Shown here: positions 51,600-60,883 of the stretch, one piece after another | Position numbering within the stretch: position 1 is the stretch's first letter | Layout: every line of letters starts with the position of its first letter | NCBI GenBank assembly: GCA_018365455.1 | Contig: JAGZJZ010000009.1 | Location: 1 to 64,000, forward strand | Source of the DNA: Clostridiales bacterium | Lineage (GTDB): Bacteria; Bacillota; Clostridia; Lachnospirales; Lachnospiraceae | Reading direction: 5' to 3' | Length of the DNA stretch: 64,000 nt | The notes under the pieces: generated by a model | The model's input: only the letters and a program-made list of their open reading frames with translations | The model's database searches: none | What the model was told of the DNA's origin: nothing | Made by a program: the position numbers and the translations under genes

Positions 51600-52331
51600 C
51601 TACCTCAAATTATTGATCATTTCTTCTACCTGGTCTGCAGTCTGTACAATCCTGCTGTTCATTTGAAAAGCTCTTTGAGCCTGTATCATATCAATCATCT
51701 CTGAACTGATTTCTACTTTTGAGGATTCCAGGCATCCACTGAGTATTCTGTTTACCGCACTGTTTGGGACTATGTTCCATCCCCCGGATGTCTCTGTCTC
51801 GGCAACCTGGTTGTCTCCCAGCGGTCTCAGCCCGTAAGGATTTTTGAATTTATACATCCCGATCCGTCTGGTGATCCCCACCAGATTCGGAGTATTCGTG
51901 CCATTGTACATGGTAATCTCAATACGTTTCTGAGTAGCGCTTAACACATAGCTTCCATCCTGGCTCATCAGGTAATATTTGTCGTCATTCCCTTTTCCTA
52001 CCCGGAAGGAGCCGTCCCTGGTAAATACCGGGGTGTTACCTCCATTGTCCAGTGCAAAATAACTATCTCCCGCAATGGCAAAGTCCAGGTTTCTTCCGGT
52101 ATTTTTCAACAGTCCCTGTCCAAACATATAATCCGTATCTGTAATTCTGGTTCCATGTCCTGTCTTATGCTCTTCTTTGGTATTCATATTGGTATATAAC
52201 AGGTCATTAAATGACGGTGCAAGCGGCTTATACCCTACAGTATTTACATTTGCCATGTTATTTGCCGTGATATCCAGTTCCTGCTGAAAAGCTTTCATTC
52301 CAGTCACAGCAGAATAAAATGCTATATTCAT
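51600..52331 (-). CDS. flgG: Flagellar rod protein, FlgG/FlhP type
   Basis: This 243-residue rod or hook-basal-body protein has the N-terminal Flg_bb_rod motif (FYSAVTGMKAFQQELDITANNMANVNTVGYKPLAPSF in pattern) and the C-terminal motif LESSKVEISSEMIDMIQAQRAFQMNSRIVQTADQ. Bacillus carries two such genes, flhO and flhP. It is the second of the pair, so the label FlgG-like is by position; FlgF cannot be excluded. Confidence 0.88.
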   Translation of the reverse strand: MNIAFYSAVTGMKAFQQELDITANNMANVNTVGYKPLAPSFNDLLYTNMNTKEEHKTGHGTRITDTDYMFGQGLLKNTGRNLDFAIAGDSYFALDNGGNTPVFTRDGSFRVGKGNDDKYYLMSQDGSYVLSATQKRIEITMYNGTNTPNLVGITRRIGMYKFKNPYGLRPLGDNQVAETETSGGWNIVPNSAVNRILSGCLESSKVEISSEMIDMIQAQRAFQMNSRIVQTADQVEEMINNLR

Positions 52332-52345
52332 CTTTTGTCCCCCGT

Positions 52346-53083
52346 CTACAATTTTCCAATCTCAGAAGCTGTCTTCTGATTCATCTGGTCAATAATCGTC
52401 AATGCCTTGCTGCAGGATTGGAATGCTCTTTGTATTTCCATAATATGTGTCATCTCATCATTTAAGTCCACATTAGAACCCTCTATGGAACCTTGTACCG
52501 TATCCGGATATACACGCACCATCTGCGCCTGTCCTCCCGCATACAAACCATTCTCAAGCGGCGTAAGGTTAGCTTCCCCCTCAGGCTGTACAATCTGCAG
52601 CTGATCAAGCAGGTTGCCATAAGAGCCATAGATATTCCCGGTTTTACCTACTACAAACTCACTGTTTCTAACCTGAACCGGTCCTCTGTCTCCCAGCACG
52701 CGCCCTGCTCCGGGAAGAACGAGATACCCCTCCTCGTCCATATCAAAATTTCCGTTTCTGGTGAGATATTGTTCGTTTTCTCCCTGAATGGTGAAAAATC
52801 CCTCACCCTCGATTGCAATATCGAAGGGCCTGCCCGTCTCCTTAATATTGGTTCCATCAAAATTTGTCATCACTTCTGACACCACTGAAATTGGAGAGCC
52901 GGTTCCAATCTCTGTTTTCTGCTGTCCCTGTACCCTCTGCAGCTGTGTCTCAAACGCTGTTCCCACTACTCTTTTAGCACGAAATCCGGGAGTATCCTGG
53001 TTCGCCATATTGTTCGCACTTACATCTAAGGAACGCCGGTTCATTAGCATTCCGGATGCTGCGGTATAAAATCCTGAATACAT
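52346..53083 (-). CDS. flgF: Flagellar rod protein, FlgF/FlhO type
   Basis: This 245-residue rod protein has FYTAASGMLMNRRSLDVSANNMANQDTPGFRAKRVV at the start in pattern, and ends GSNVDLNDEMTHIMEIQRAFQSCSKALTIIDQMN. It starts three bases after the sigma-28 stop, with GAGAGGG upstream, and precedes the other rod gene. The FlgF-type label is by position. Confidence 0.88.
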   Translation of the reverse strand: MYSGFYTAASGMLMNRRSLDVSANNMANQDTPGFRAKRVVGTAFETQLQRVQGQQKTEIGTGSPISVVSEVMTNFDGTNIKETGRPFDIAIEGEGFFTIQGENEQYLTRNGNFDMDEEGYLVLPGAGRVLGDRGPVQVRNSEFVVGKTGNIYGSYGNLLDQLQIVQPEGEANLTPLENGLYAGGQAQMVRVYPDTVQGSIEGSNVDLNDEMTHIMEIQRAFQSCSKALTIIDQMNQKTASEIGKL

Positions 53084-53086
53084 TTT

Positions 53087-53857
53087 TTACCCTCTCATAT
53101 ATTCTTCCATAATAGTTTTCAGTTTTAAGATTGCCTTGGTATGTATCTGGCAGACACGGGATTCACCGATTCCCATAATCTTTGCAATTCCTGCATACTT
53201 TATTTCTTCATAATAATAAAGGGATATAACCGTCTTCTCTTTATCCGATAAGCTGTCTATTCCCTCCGCAAGTATGGTCTGTATCTCCTGCCTCATGAAA
53301 CTGTCTTCCGGCTTTAAATCCATGTCCGTCATGGGAAGCTCCTGTTTCATTGCCATGCCGGTAACCTCATTCAGCATTCCCTCAAACGAAAGAATAGCAC
53401 TGTTATTAATATCCTTCATATATTGATTCAGCTTATCTGCATCAACTCCCATATAGCCGGATAACTCCTCTAATGTGGGTTCACGCATTGACTGGTTCGC
53501 CAGATGCATATATGCCTCATTAATCTTTTTACCCATATTTCTGGTTCTATGAGGAATGAAATCCTGTTTTCTGATATAGTCAATTAAAGCACCTCTCACG
53601 CGAATGTAAGCATAGGTTTCGAATTTAGCACCTTTCGAAGCATCAAACCGCTCCATGCACTCCATCAGCGCCAGAACTCCCTGGTTCAGAAGATCCTCTT
53701 CCTGTCCGGTACTGGCGGTGACTCCTCTTAACTGAACTGCAGCAGAACGGACGATATAGAGATAGGACAGCACAAGCCGGTTCCTAACCTCTAAATCACC
53801 ACTTTTTTGATATTCCAGCAGTTCTTCCATAGAATCTTCTATATATGCCTGCTCCAT
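53087..53857 (-). CDS. fliA: Flagellar sigma factor sigma-28 (FliA/SigD)
   Basis: This 256-residue RNA polymerase sigma factor has regions 2 (LNQGVLALMECMERFDASKGAKFETYAYIRVRGALIDYIRKQD in pattern), 3 (EPTLEELSGYMGVDADKL) and 4 (SLSDKEKTVISLYYYEEIKYAGIAKIMGIGESRVCQIHTKAI). It should read the TAAA-N15-TTCGATAA promoters before flgM and flagellin. FlgM would inhibit it. It follows flhA directly, without flhF or flhG between. Confidence 0.96.
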   Translation of the reverse strand: MEQAYIEDSMEELLEYQKSGDLEVRNRLVLSYLYIVRSAAVQLRGVTASTGQEEDLLNQGVLALMECMERFDASKGAKFETYAYIRVRGALIDYIRKQDFIPHRTRNMGKKINEAYMHLANQSMREPTLEELSGYMGVDADKLNQYMKDINNSAILSFEGMLNEVTGMAMKQELPMTDMDLKPEDSFMRQEIQTILAEGIDSLSDKEKTVISLYYYEEIKYAGIAKIMGIGESRVCQIHTKAILKLKTIMEEYMRG

Positions 53858-53876
53858 TCTCTCATTTTCACCTCTT

Positions 53877-55925
53877 TTAATTCAGTGCAATACTTCCCAA
53901 TGCCTGAATCTGTATATTATTGTCTATCTCACTAAAGGACACTACCGCCACATTGGGATAAAACTGGTCGATCAGTTTCTTAAAATATATTCTTACAACC
54001 GGAGAGGTCAGAATAATGGGAACCTGAACCAGGTCTTTGATCTTATTGATCTCATCAGTTACGACAGATACAATTCCCTGGATCGTGTTTGGATCCAATG
54101 CCAGGTAAGAACCAGTATCTACTTTTTTTACGGATGACATAATCATAGTCTCTATTTTTTCATCCAGACTGATGACTTTCATCTGCCCCGCTTCGGAGAA
54201 CCGGTGGGAGATGGTACGTTTTAACGCCTGTCTCACATACTCCGTCAGCATGTCCGTATCTTTAATCTGATTCCCATAGTCACTTAAAGTTTCCAGAATA
54301 GTTTCCATATCTCTTATCGGTACGTCTTCTCTCAGAAGATTCACCAGAACTTTCTGGAGATTCCCCACCGTAATCACTGCCGGTATTGTATCTTCTATAA
54401 TGTTGGCATTGCTCTTTTTGAGATTTTCCAGTAAGTTGTTGACTTCCTGTCTGGTCAGTAATTCGTGCAGATGCTCTTTAATAACCTCTGATAAATGTGT
54501 GATAATAACAGAGGTGGGATCAATTAAGGTATAACCTGCAAGCTCTGCCTGTACTTTTTTATCTTCACTGATCCACTTTGCCGGAATATGGAATGCAGGA
54601 TCAATGGTGTCTATACCGCTGATTTCCTCCGCCATGTCTCCCGGTGAAAGCGCCAGATAGTGATCTGTCAGGATATCTCCGCTGGCAACCTCTTCCCCTT
54701 TCAGACAGATGCTGTACTGATTGGGATTCAGCTGACCGCTGTCCTTTAATCTTACGGATGGAATTACAAATCCAACCTCTAATGCCATCTGTTTCCGGAA
54801 CATCACCACACGGTCAATAAAGCTTCCTCCGCTTGCTTCATCCACCAGAGGGATCAGGCTGTAGCCAAATTCCATTTCAATCGGTTCCACATTCAGCAAA
54901 CCATATACATTTTCTATATTCTTATAAAAAGAAGCTTCACTGGTCACTTCAGTTTCAATAATCCCCTGTTCCGGCACCTCTTCCGTCTGCTTCTGACGCC
55001 GTCCCAGATAAATACCGCTGCCGATTAAGACCGCAGCTATAATCAGAATCTGGAACACCGGAAATCCCGGTATCAGGCACAAACAGGAAACTGCACATCC
55101 CGCCATAATCAGTACCCTGGGCTGCGCAAGAAATTGCCGGCTCACCTCTTCACTCAGATTGCTTTCCGAAGCGGACCTGGTTACTACCATACCAGTGGAA
55201 ACAGAGATCAGCAATGCAGGAATCTGGGACACCAGTCCGTCTCCAATCGTAGACGTGGTATAGATCTGCATAATTTCCTGAAAACTTCCCTGGTTATTCA
55301 TAAAACCTATAATCAGACCGCCTACAAAGTTGATCATGGTAATAATAATAGAGATAATCGCATCCCCTTTTACAAACTTTGTAGCACCATCCATAGACCC
55401 AAAGAAGTCAGACTCTCTTTGAATCTTATATCTTCGCTCCCTTGCTTCCTGATCATCGATCATTCCTGTATTCAGATCCGCATCAATCGCCATCTGCTTT
55501 CCCGGCATTGCGTCCAGGGTAAATCTGGCTGCAACCTCTGCAACTCGTTCGGAACCTTTGGTAATAACAATAAATTGTACCAGTACAATAATCAGGAATA
55601 TGATAAAACCGATCACCGCATTGCCACGTATTACAAATTCTCCAAAGGTTTTTACTACCTGGCCTGCATAACCATTGTCAAACAAGATCTTTCTGGTGGA
55701 CGAAATATTCAGTCCCAGACGAAATAAAGTAGTAATCAAAAGCAGAGAAGGAAAGATTGAGAATTCCAGCGGCTCCCTGATATACATGGTCATACACAAT
55801 ATCAGAAAGGATATGGCTATGTTCACAATAAACATAAAATCCAGCACAAAAGTCGGCAGGGGAATTATGATTAAAAATATAATTCCTATGATTCCGGCTG
55901 TTATGATATAGTTAAAACGTTTCAA
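53877..55925 (-). CDS. flhA: Flagellar export protein FlhA
   Basis: This 682-residue export protein has about eight N-terminal membrane segments (to residue 310) with the FHIPEP-type region (GNAVIGFIIFLIIVLVQFIVITKGSERVAEVAARFTLDAMPGKQMAIDADLNTG in pattern). Its cytoplasmic C-terminal domain has IDPAFHIPAKWI and LTEYVRQALKRTISHRF. Its ATG overlaps the fliY stop by four bases. Confidence 0.97.
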   Translation of the reverse strand: MKRFNYIITAGIIGIIFLIIIPLPTFVLDFMFIVNIAISFLILCMTMYIREPLEFSIFPSLLLITTLFRLGLNISSTRKILFDNGYAGQVVKTFGEFVIRGNAVIGFIIFLIIVLVQFIVITKGSERVAEVAARFTLDAMPGKQMAIDADLNTGMIDDQEARERRYKIQRESDFFGSMDGATKFVKGDAIISIIITMINFVGGLIIGFMNNQGSFQEIMQIYTTSTIGDGLVSQIPALLISVSTGMVVTRSASESNLSEEVSRQFLAQPRVLIMAGCAVSCLCLIPGFPVFQILIIAAVLIGSGIYLGRRQKQTEEVPEQGIIETEVTSEASFYKNIENVYGLLNVEPIEMEFGYSLIPLVDEASGGSFIDRVVMFRKQMALEVGFVIPSVRLKDSGQLNPNQYSICLKGEEVASGDILTDHYLALSPGDMAEEISGIDTIDPAFHIPAKWISEDKKVQAELAGYTLIDPTSVIITHLSEVIKEHLHELLTRQEVNNLLENLKKSNANIIEDTIPAVITVGNLQKVLVNLLREDVPIRDMETILETLSDYGNQIKDTDMLTEYVRQALKRTISHRFSEAGQMKVISLDEKIETMIMSSVKKVDTGSYLALDPNTIQGIVSVVTDEINKIKDLVQVPIILTSPVVRIYFKKLIDQFYPNVAVVSFSEIDNNIQIQALGSIALN

Positions 55926-56950
55926 ATCATTTCACCATTTCCAATAATGTTTTTTGTGTTAATAATCTCTGTGATTCTGACGCCGAAATTGTCGTCAATT
56001 ACAAGCACATCACCCCTGGCAATCAACTGTCCGTTTACAATAATATCTGCCGGTGCATCTGCCTGCTTCTCCAGTTCTACAACGGTTCCGTTGTTAAATC
56101 CAAGAATATCTTTTAATTTACGCTTTGTTTTTCCCACTTCAACAGACACATTGAGGGGTACGTCCATAATTAAATTAATATTGCTCTGATAAGGCATCTC
56201 CGGTGCTTCACCCGTATTTCTGGTGCCACGGCCTGCCCCTGCCTGTCCGATGATACCGGATTGTTTATTGGTACCCACCAGGATATCAGCTTTTCCACTT
56301 GCCGACAGCTGTGATTCCTCCTTGGATTCCAGCTTCTCTTTTTCTTCTTTCGCCTCTACTTTTTCACAGATGCTCTGGGTTGCATCCAAGGACAGGATCT
56401 GAATGAATTCGCTCTCAATCATCTCCTGAATCATTATTTTATAAGTAATAGTTAGAACCTTACGATCCCCTTCTTCCCCAAAGACCTGGGCAAGTTCCTG
56501 ATCTTCCTTTCCAACCATGGATTTTACATCTGCAGACTCCATGGTACAGCTCAGGTACTCGGCAAGGGCCGCTACCGAAGTTATCATCATCTGATTCATC
56601 ACTTCATTTGTGGCACTCAGCGCTACCTCATCGAATTCAAAATCAGGCTCCGGAAGTTCGTCTATTCCCATGAGTTCATTCAAAAAAATCTGAACATCCC
56701 TCTGCCTGAAAACCAGCATTGTCGTACCTGCTGCGTTAGAGGTCAGGCAGCTTTTTACAAATACCACCGGTTCCAGTATGGAATACTGCACCTGGTTCAA
56801 CGAAACCTCTTCCACTTTCGGGTCATATATTTCAATCTTAGATTTTATTATTGATGATATCGCTTGTGATGCAGACTCCATATAGATTTTTACCAGTTTC
56901 GGGAAATCCTGTTTATCTGCCAGTTGAATACGCTCCGTTTCATAGGACAT
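55922..56950 (-). CDS. fliY: Flagellar motor switch phosphatase, FliY type
   Basis: This 342-residue protein has an N-terminal CheC-like domain in which the E-x-x-N signature is kept (LSATNEVMNQMMITSVAALAEYL). An acidic linker with KEEKEKLESKEES follows, then a C-terminal SpoA/FliN domain (NVSVEVGKTKRKLKDILGFNNGTVVELEKQADAPADIIVNG in pattern). FliY dephosphorylates CheY-P and is part of the C-ring in Bacillus. No EIDALL-type CheY-binding start is present. A paralogue at 31427 lacks the asparagine. Confidence 0.9.
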   Translation of the reverse strand: MSYETERIQLADKQDFPKLVKIYMESASQAISSIIKSKIEIYDPKVEEVSLNQVQYSILEPVVFVKSCLTSNAAGTTMLVFRQRDVQIFLNELMGIDELPEPDFEFDEVALSATNEVMNQMMITSVAALAEYLSCTMESADVKSMVGKEDQELAQVFGEEGDRKVLTITYKIMIQEMIESEFIQILSLDATQSICEKVEAKEEKEKLESKEESQLSASGKADILVGTNKQSGIIGQAGAGRGTRNTGEAPEMPYQSNINLIMDVPLNVSVEVGKTKRKLKDILGFNNGTVVELEKQADAPADIIVNGQLIARGDVLVIDDNFGVRITEIINTKNIIGNGEMI

Positions 56951-56956
56951 ATCTGC

Positions 56957-57802
56957 TTACTCCTTCTTTGCTTTCCTGCTTCTGCTCTTTTTTTCTTTTG
57001 GCTCCCCGTTTTCCTGACCCTCTTCTTTAGCCTTTCTACTTGCGGGTAGTAATTTATATAGCTTTTCTTCGATAAATTTGGGGTTATCACCTTCCTGTAT
57101 TGCAATAATCCCTTCCATGATTAAGTTCTTACATAAAAATTCCTCATCATGCCTTGCTTTTAATTTTGTTGAAATTGGCAAAAATATTATGTTTGCCAAG
57201 ATAGATCCGTATAATGTAGTAATCAGTGCTGTGGACATTCCGGCTGCCAGAGTATCTACATCAGACATGTTTCCTAACATCAGAATCAACCCTACCAGGG
57301 TACCAATCATACCAAATGCCGGTGCAAAGGATGCCCCTTTTTCATAGAATTCTCTGTCCAGAGCATGCCGTTCGTCCAGCTGCTCCAGTTCTGATACCAT
57401 TAGTGCCCGTACTTTTTCTACATCCACGGAGTCTACAACCAGCATGAGACTGCTATGTAAAAAAGGATCTTCGATTTCATGAAGCTTGTCCTCGAGAGAC
57501 AGCAGTCCCTTCATACGAGCCTCCAACGCAAGTTCTACTATTTTGTCTATATACTGTTTCGGATCATATTTACGAGGTTTCACCAGTATTTTCAGATGTT
57601 TGCCTACTTTTAAAAAGTTCTTGCCCGGAAATGAAATCATCATTACGCCGATGGTTCCGCCAACGGTAATAAAAATACTGGACACATCAAAAAACGCTGT
57701 CATATTTGACCACATTACCTTCATGGTTTCCTGATCAAATACCATTCCAAGTAAGGTACATAGAACCGCCAGTACAATTCCGACGATTGACATTATATCC
57801 AT
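56957..57802 (-). CDS. motA: Flagellar stator protein MotA
   Basis: This 281-residue stator subunit has four membrane segments (IMSIVGIVLAVLCTLLGM first; FAPAFGMIGTLVGLILMLGNM and LYGSILANIIFLPISTKL for helices three and four). It lies next to flbD. A basic C-terminal tail (KEKKSRSRKAKKE) is longer than usual. motB is not adjacent and lies at 33308. Confidence 0.95.
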   Translation of the reverse strand: MDIMSIVGIVLAVLCTLLGMVFDQETMKVMWSNMTAFFDVSSIFITVGGTIGVMMISFPGKNFLKVGKHLKILVKPRKYDPKQYIDKIVELALEARMKGLLSLEDKLHEIEDPFLHSSLMLVVDSVDVEKVRALMVSELEQLDERHALDREFYEKGASFAPAFGMIGTLVGLILMLGNMSDVDTLAAGMSTALITTLYGSILANIIFLPISTKLKARHDEEFLCKNLIMEGIIAIQEGDNPKFIEEKLYKLLPASRKAKEEGQENGEPKEKKSRSRKAKKE

Positions 57803-57825
57803 AACCTTTTTCCATCCTCTGTCAT

Positions 57826-58035
57826 TTACTGAAATTCTTTATTTCCGCGGGAGCGTTCATATATCTTCCTGCGGAACATGATTACCTTTTCGGTAATTTC
57901 CTTCATACTTTCCTGCACGATCAGATATCTGCCGTTGGTCAGCAGTATTGTAGTATCTGGATTTTCTTCAACCATTTCGATCAAATCACAGTTGAGCATA
58001 AACTTGTCTCCACGAAGCTTTGTTAACTCAATCAC
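57826..58035 (-). CDS. flbD: Flagellar protein FlbD
   Basis: This 69-residue protein begins with a GTG: (V)IELTKLRGDKFMLNCDLIEMVEENPDTTI in pattern, and matches the short FlbD family found between flgE and motA in Clostridia. Its function is unclear. GGAAAGGAG lies six bases before the GTG. A longer frame reads through an upstream repeat fragment and is unlikely to be translated. Confidence 0.9.
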   Translation of the reverse strand: MIELTKLRGDKFMLNCDLIEMVEENPDTTILLTNGRYLIVQESMKEITEKVIMFRRKIYERSRGNKEFQ

Positions 58036-58070
58036 ATAATACTCCTTTCCAACAGCAGCCTGTCTGCTAT

Positions 58071-58102
58071 TCTTATACTTATGCCCCTTGCATACCGCTG
58101 AC
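58071..58102 (-). repeat. Fragment of the TACCGC palindrome family before flbD
   Basis: The block TTATGCCCCTTGCATACCGCTGAC resembles the fliS leader copy (TTATACCCCTTGCATACCGCTGAC) but lacks the right arm. It lies 36-67 bases upstream of flbD, in the same orientation relative to the gene. Confidence 0.7.
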
Positions 58103-58108
58103 AAATTT

Positions 58109-59806
58109 TTATCTCTTCAGATTAACCAGCTCATTCAGAATCTCATCCGATACCGTTATAATTCTGGAGTTTGCCTGGAACCCTCTCTGGGTAATAATCA
58201 TATCTGAAAATTCTGAGGAAATATCCACATTTGACATTTCCAGTGCCGCCGCCTGAATTCCTCCGGAGCCATTGATACCCGGCTGTGTGCGGGAAGCTCT
58301 TCCTGAGTTATCTGACTGTGAGAAGTAGGAATTCCCCACCTCCTGCAGTCCGCCCGGATTTTCAAAGGTAACCACGTCTATTCTTCCCAGCTGAAGCCTT
58401 CCAAGGTTCGGATGAATAGCCTCAATTACACCGTTTGATAAAATGGATACGCTGGTACAATCTTTTGTAGTCTGAGGTCCCCCCGACGTTCCCTTTGTAA
58501 GCTTAAAGGTTCTCCCTCCAAATCCGATATCCCTGGATACAGTGGACGGGCTTGCTGTAGCACCGGCAATTGCCCTGAATTCGGAACCGTCCACCAGATC
58601 CTGGTCTTTATTTTCACTTTTCCAGGCACTTGTGATAGCACCAAATCCACGATGGGACATTTCAATATACTGACCTGTGCTTTCAACGCCATTTTCATCG
58701 ACTTCTTTCAGCAGTACAGATTTAGCCGTTGTACTCTTGGAATTTACTTTTCCCACAAACTGCCTGCCATCTCCCAATACCGCAGTGATCGTCCATTCTG
58801 CAAGAATACCCGCATCTTCATCAGCCGGAGTATATTTCGCACTGAAGTTCACATCTCCCGTCCCGTCAAACATGGGGTTGCTGCTTACCGACTTGGGCAG
58901 CATTCCGCCAAAGATACCGCTTGACTTTAAGTTCTGAGGCAGTGTCACGGTTCCTTCTTTCACAGCAAAGTTCTGCCCTACAATTTCTTCTCCGGTAAGT
59001 CCACCAGCCGGAAACAGGCTGTCACTTGGAACTGCCATAATATTGAAGTTTCCGCCCGGATGGGTTTCTCCATTGTTCGCCTGGGCAATTGCTCTGTTCA
59101 TTTTCTCCGTAAAGTCATCCAGGCTCGTAAATATTGCCGCTTCATTTACACGTACCGTAATCGTTGCATTTGTTAAATCTCCGGATTTTACAACTACATC
59201 GGAGCCATCCGGCAGTTCCGGATCCAGAATAAAGTTAAACGCAACATTGGCATCCGTTGTAGCCTTCTCAGAAGAAATCTGAAAGGATACATCATTAATT
59301 GTCTCTGTGGTATCCGCTCTTGTAGGCTGTACAGACGGAACATAAAGCTGCAGCTTTTCTGATCCTGCGGCTTTTCCCAGCGGATTGCCGGCAACACCTA
59401 AGATGATATTTCCATTTGAATCCGTCAGATTCCCCGCACTGTCTATATTCAGTGCGCCTGCCCTTGTATAATAGATATTCCCGTCTGCATCCTGTACCTG
59501 GAAAAATCCTTCGCCTGCAATCGCAACATCTAAGCCCCTGTCCGTTGCCTGAAAAGTTGAACGGTTCATATTCAGATCAATACCTCCGATCTGGGTACCG
59601 AATCCCACCTGGCTTGCATTAGTTCCACCGGAAACGGCAGTTCCTCCCGTAGCATTATTTACAGTCTGGTAGAACACATCCTTGAAACTGGTACGGCTGG
59701 CTTTAAATCCATAAGTATTTACATTTGCTATATTATTACCGATAACATCCATCTTTGTCTGATGGGATTTCATACCTGATACGGCTGAATATAATGACCT
59801 TAACAT
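58109..59806 (-). CDS. flgE: Flagellar hook protein FlgE
   Basis: This 565-residue hook protein begins MLRSLYSAVSGMKSHQTKMDVIGNNIANVNTYGFKASRTSFKDV in pattern and ends with ALEMSNVDISSEFSDMIITQRGFQANSRIITVSDEILNELVNLKR, as in FlgE. The variable middle (about 160-450) forms the outer surface. It sits between the TIGR02530-type gene and flbD. Confidence 0.95.
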   Translation of the reverse strand: MLRSLYSAVSGMKSHQTKMDVIGNNIANVNTYGFKASRTSFKDVFYQTVNNATGGTAVSGGTNASQVGFGTQIGGIDLNMNRSTFQATDRGLDVAIAGEGFFQVQDADGNIYYTRAGALNIDSAGNLTDSNGNIILGVAGNPLGKAAGSEKLQLYVPSVQPTRADTTETINDVSFQISSEKATTDANVAFNFILDPELPDGSDVVVKSGDLTNATITVRVNEAAIFTSLDDFTEKMNRAIAQANNGETHPGGNFNIMAVPSDSLFPAGGLTGEEIVGQNFAVKEGTVTLPQNLKSSGIFGGMLPKSVSSNPMFDGTGDVNFSAKYTPADEDAGILAEWTITAVLGDGRQFVGKVNSKSTTAKSVLLKEVDENGVESTGQYIEMSHRGFGAITSAWKSENKDQDLVDGSEFRAIAGATASPSTVSRDIGFGGRTFKLTKGTSGGPQTTKDCTSVSILSNGVIEAIHPNLGRLQLGRIDVVTFENPGGLQEVGNSYFSQSDNSGRASRTQPGINGSGGIQAAALEMSNVDISSEFSDMIITQRGFQANSRIITVSDEILNELVNLKR

Positions 59807-59832
59807 ATTTCTAATCTCCTTTTCTTACCGCT

Positions 59833-59856
59833 CTGTCCTTCCGTCGTTCGGGACAG
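59833..59856. repeat. Hairpin CTGTCC...GGACAG upstream of flgE
   Basis: An inverted repeat with 6-bp arms around a 12-base loop lies 27 bases before the flgE ATG. It is modest and could arise by chance. Confidence 0.35.
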
Positions 59857-59878
59857 ATGTAGCCTCCATAAGGTCCGG

Positions 59879-60286
59879 CTAAACTAAAACGGTTCCATCA
59901 ATATTTGTAAACACGGTACCTTTCAGGTTTTCCTGATTCACCACCGTAATCACTTTGTTATTCTTTACGTTTACCACAAATGCTGTTGAACCAACTAAAA
60001 TCAGCGGATCACTCAATCCCTTCTCCACTGCAAGCTTCAACCCTTCATTTAAACGCTCCATATTCGGACTGGAGACATTTACGTTTCTGGAAATCACTCT
60101 TTCCATTGCATGTTTGGTGAAAACCAGCTGGCTGTCTTTCTCAATCCGGCCTTTTAGTATTTCCTTAAATGACTGTCCGTCCGCCTCTGTATCCATGTGG
60201 CCGGCAGCTCTCTTTTGTTGAACCTCCCAGGGTGATCCAGTATATATCGTGTTATTCAACATCTTATTATATAAAAATTGATCCAT
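59879..60286 (-). CDS. TIGR02530-type flagellar operon protein
   Basis: This 135-residue protein (SFKEILKGRIEKDSQLVFTKHAMERVISRNVNVSSPNMERLNEGLKLAVEKGLSDPLIL in pattern) belongs to the small family found between flgD and flgE in Bacillota. Function is unknown; a role in hook assembly is guessed from position. Confidence 0.85.
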   Translation of the reverse strand: MDQFLYNKMLNNTIYTGSPWEVQQKRAAGHMDTEADGQSFKEILKGRIEKDSQLVFTKHAMERVISRNVNVSSPNMERLNEGLKLAVEKGLSDPLILVGSTAFVVNVKNNKVITVVNQENLKGTVFTNIDGTVLV

Positions 60287-60328
60287 ACACCGCTCCTTAC
60301 CTATGACTTCCTTGGGATAATGATTCGC

Positions 60329-60799
60329 TTATTCCGTAACCCGTTTAGGTTCCGGCTTCACTTCCATAATCTGGCTCAGGTCAAATGTCTGATCTCCCAC
60401 CGAGAATTTAAATTCATTATTTACAAAGGAGATTTTATCCACTACTCCTTCGGTGCGTTTAACAGAACCGCCCACTGCTATCTTCGCAGCAACTACCGTC
60501 TTGCCTACCAGGGATGTAAGAAATGTTGTTTTGGAATTGTAAGCCATTTCCTGCATTTGCTGCATCGTAGTAAACTGCGCCAGCTGTGTAATATACTGGG
60601 TATCATCTACCGGATTCATAAAATCCTGGTTTTTTAACTGGGCAATCATTAACTGCAGAAAATCATCTACCGACACATTCTGGTCAGAATCATCTGCAAA
60701 TACCGCATCGATTACATTTCCCTGTGTATTTGTCTTACCTGCCGCACTATTTGCCCCATAGGGATTTGCGTAACTGGAACCATCAAAATTTACTGGCAT
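60329..60799 (-). CDS. flgD: Hook assembly scaffold FlgD
   Basis: This 156-residue hook cap scaffold has the FlgD start motif VSVDDFLQLMIAQLKNQDFMNPVDDTQYITQLAQFTTMQQMQEM in pattern and a short C-terminal beta domain (VVAAKIAVGGSVKRTEGVVDKI). It lies between fliK and the TIGR02530-type gene. Confidence 0.93.
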   Translation of the reverse strand: MPVNFDGSSYANPYGANSAAGKTNTQGNVIDAVFADDSDQNVSVDDFLQLMIAQLKNQDFMNPVDDTQYITQLAQFTTMQQMQEMAYNSKTTFLTSLVGKTVVAAKIAVGGSVKRTEGVVDKISFVNNEFKFSVGDQTFDLSQIMEVKPEPKRVTE

Positions 60800-60883
60800 A
60801 TACTGTCCTTTCTATTTTTTATTATTTTTTTGATTTTGTGTTTTCCTTCTGTTTTATTTCCTGTTTTTTATCACTTTCGTTGA

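Noticed and set aside
57826..58104. 92-residue version of FlbD
   Set aside because: The N-terminal part is translated repeat sequence; FlbD begins at the GTG with a strong GGAAAGGAG upstream.
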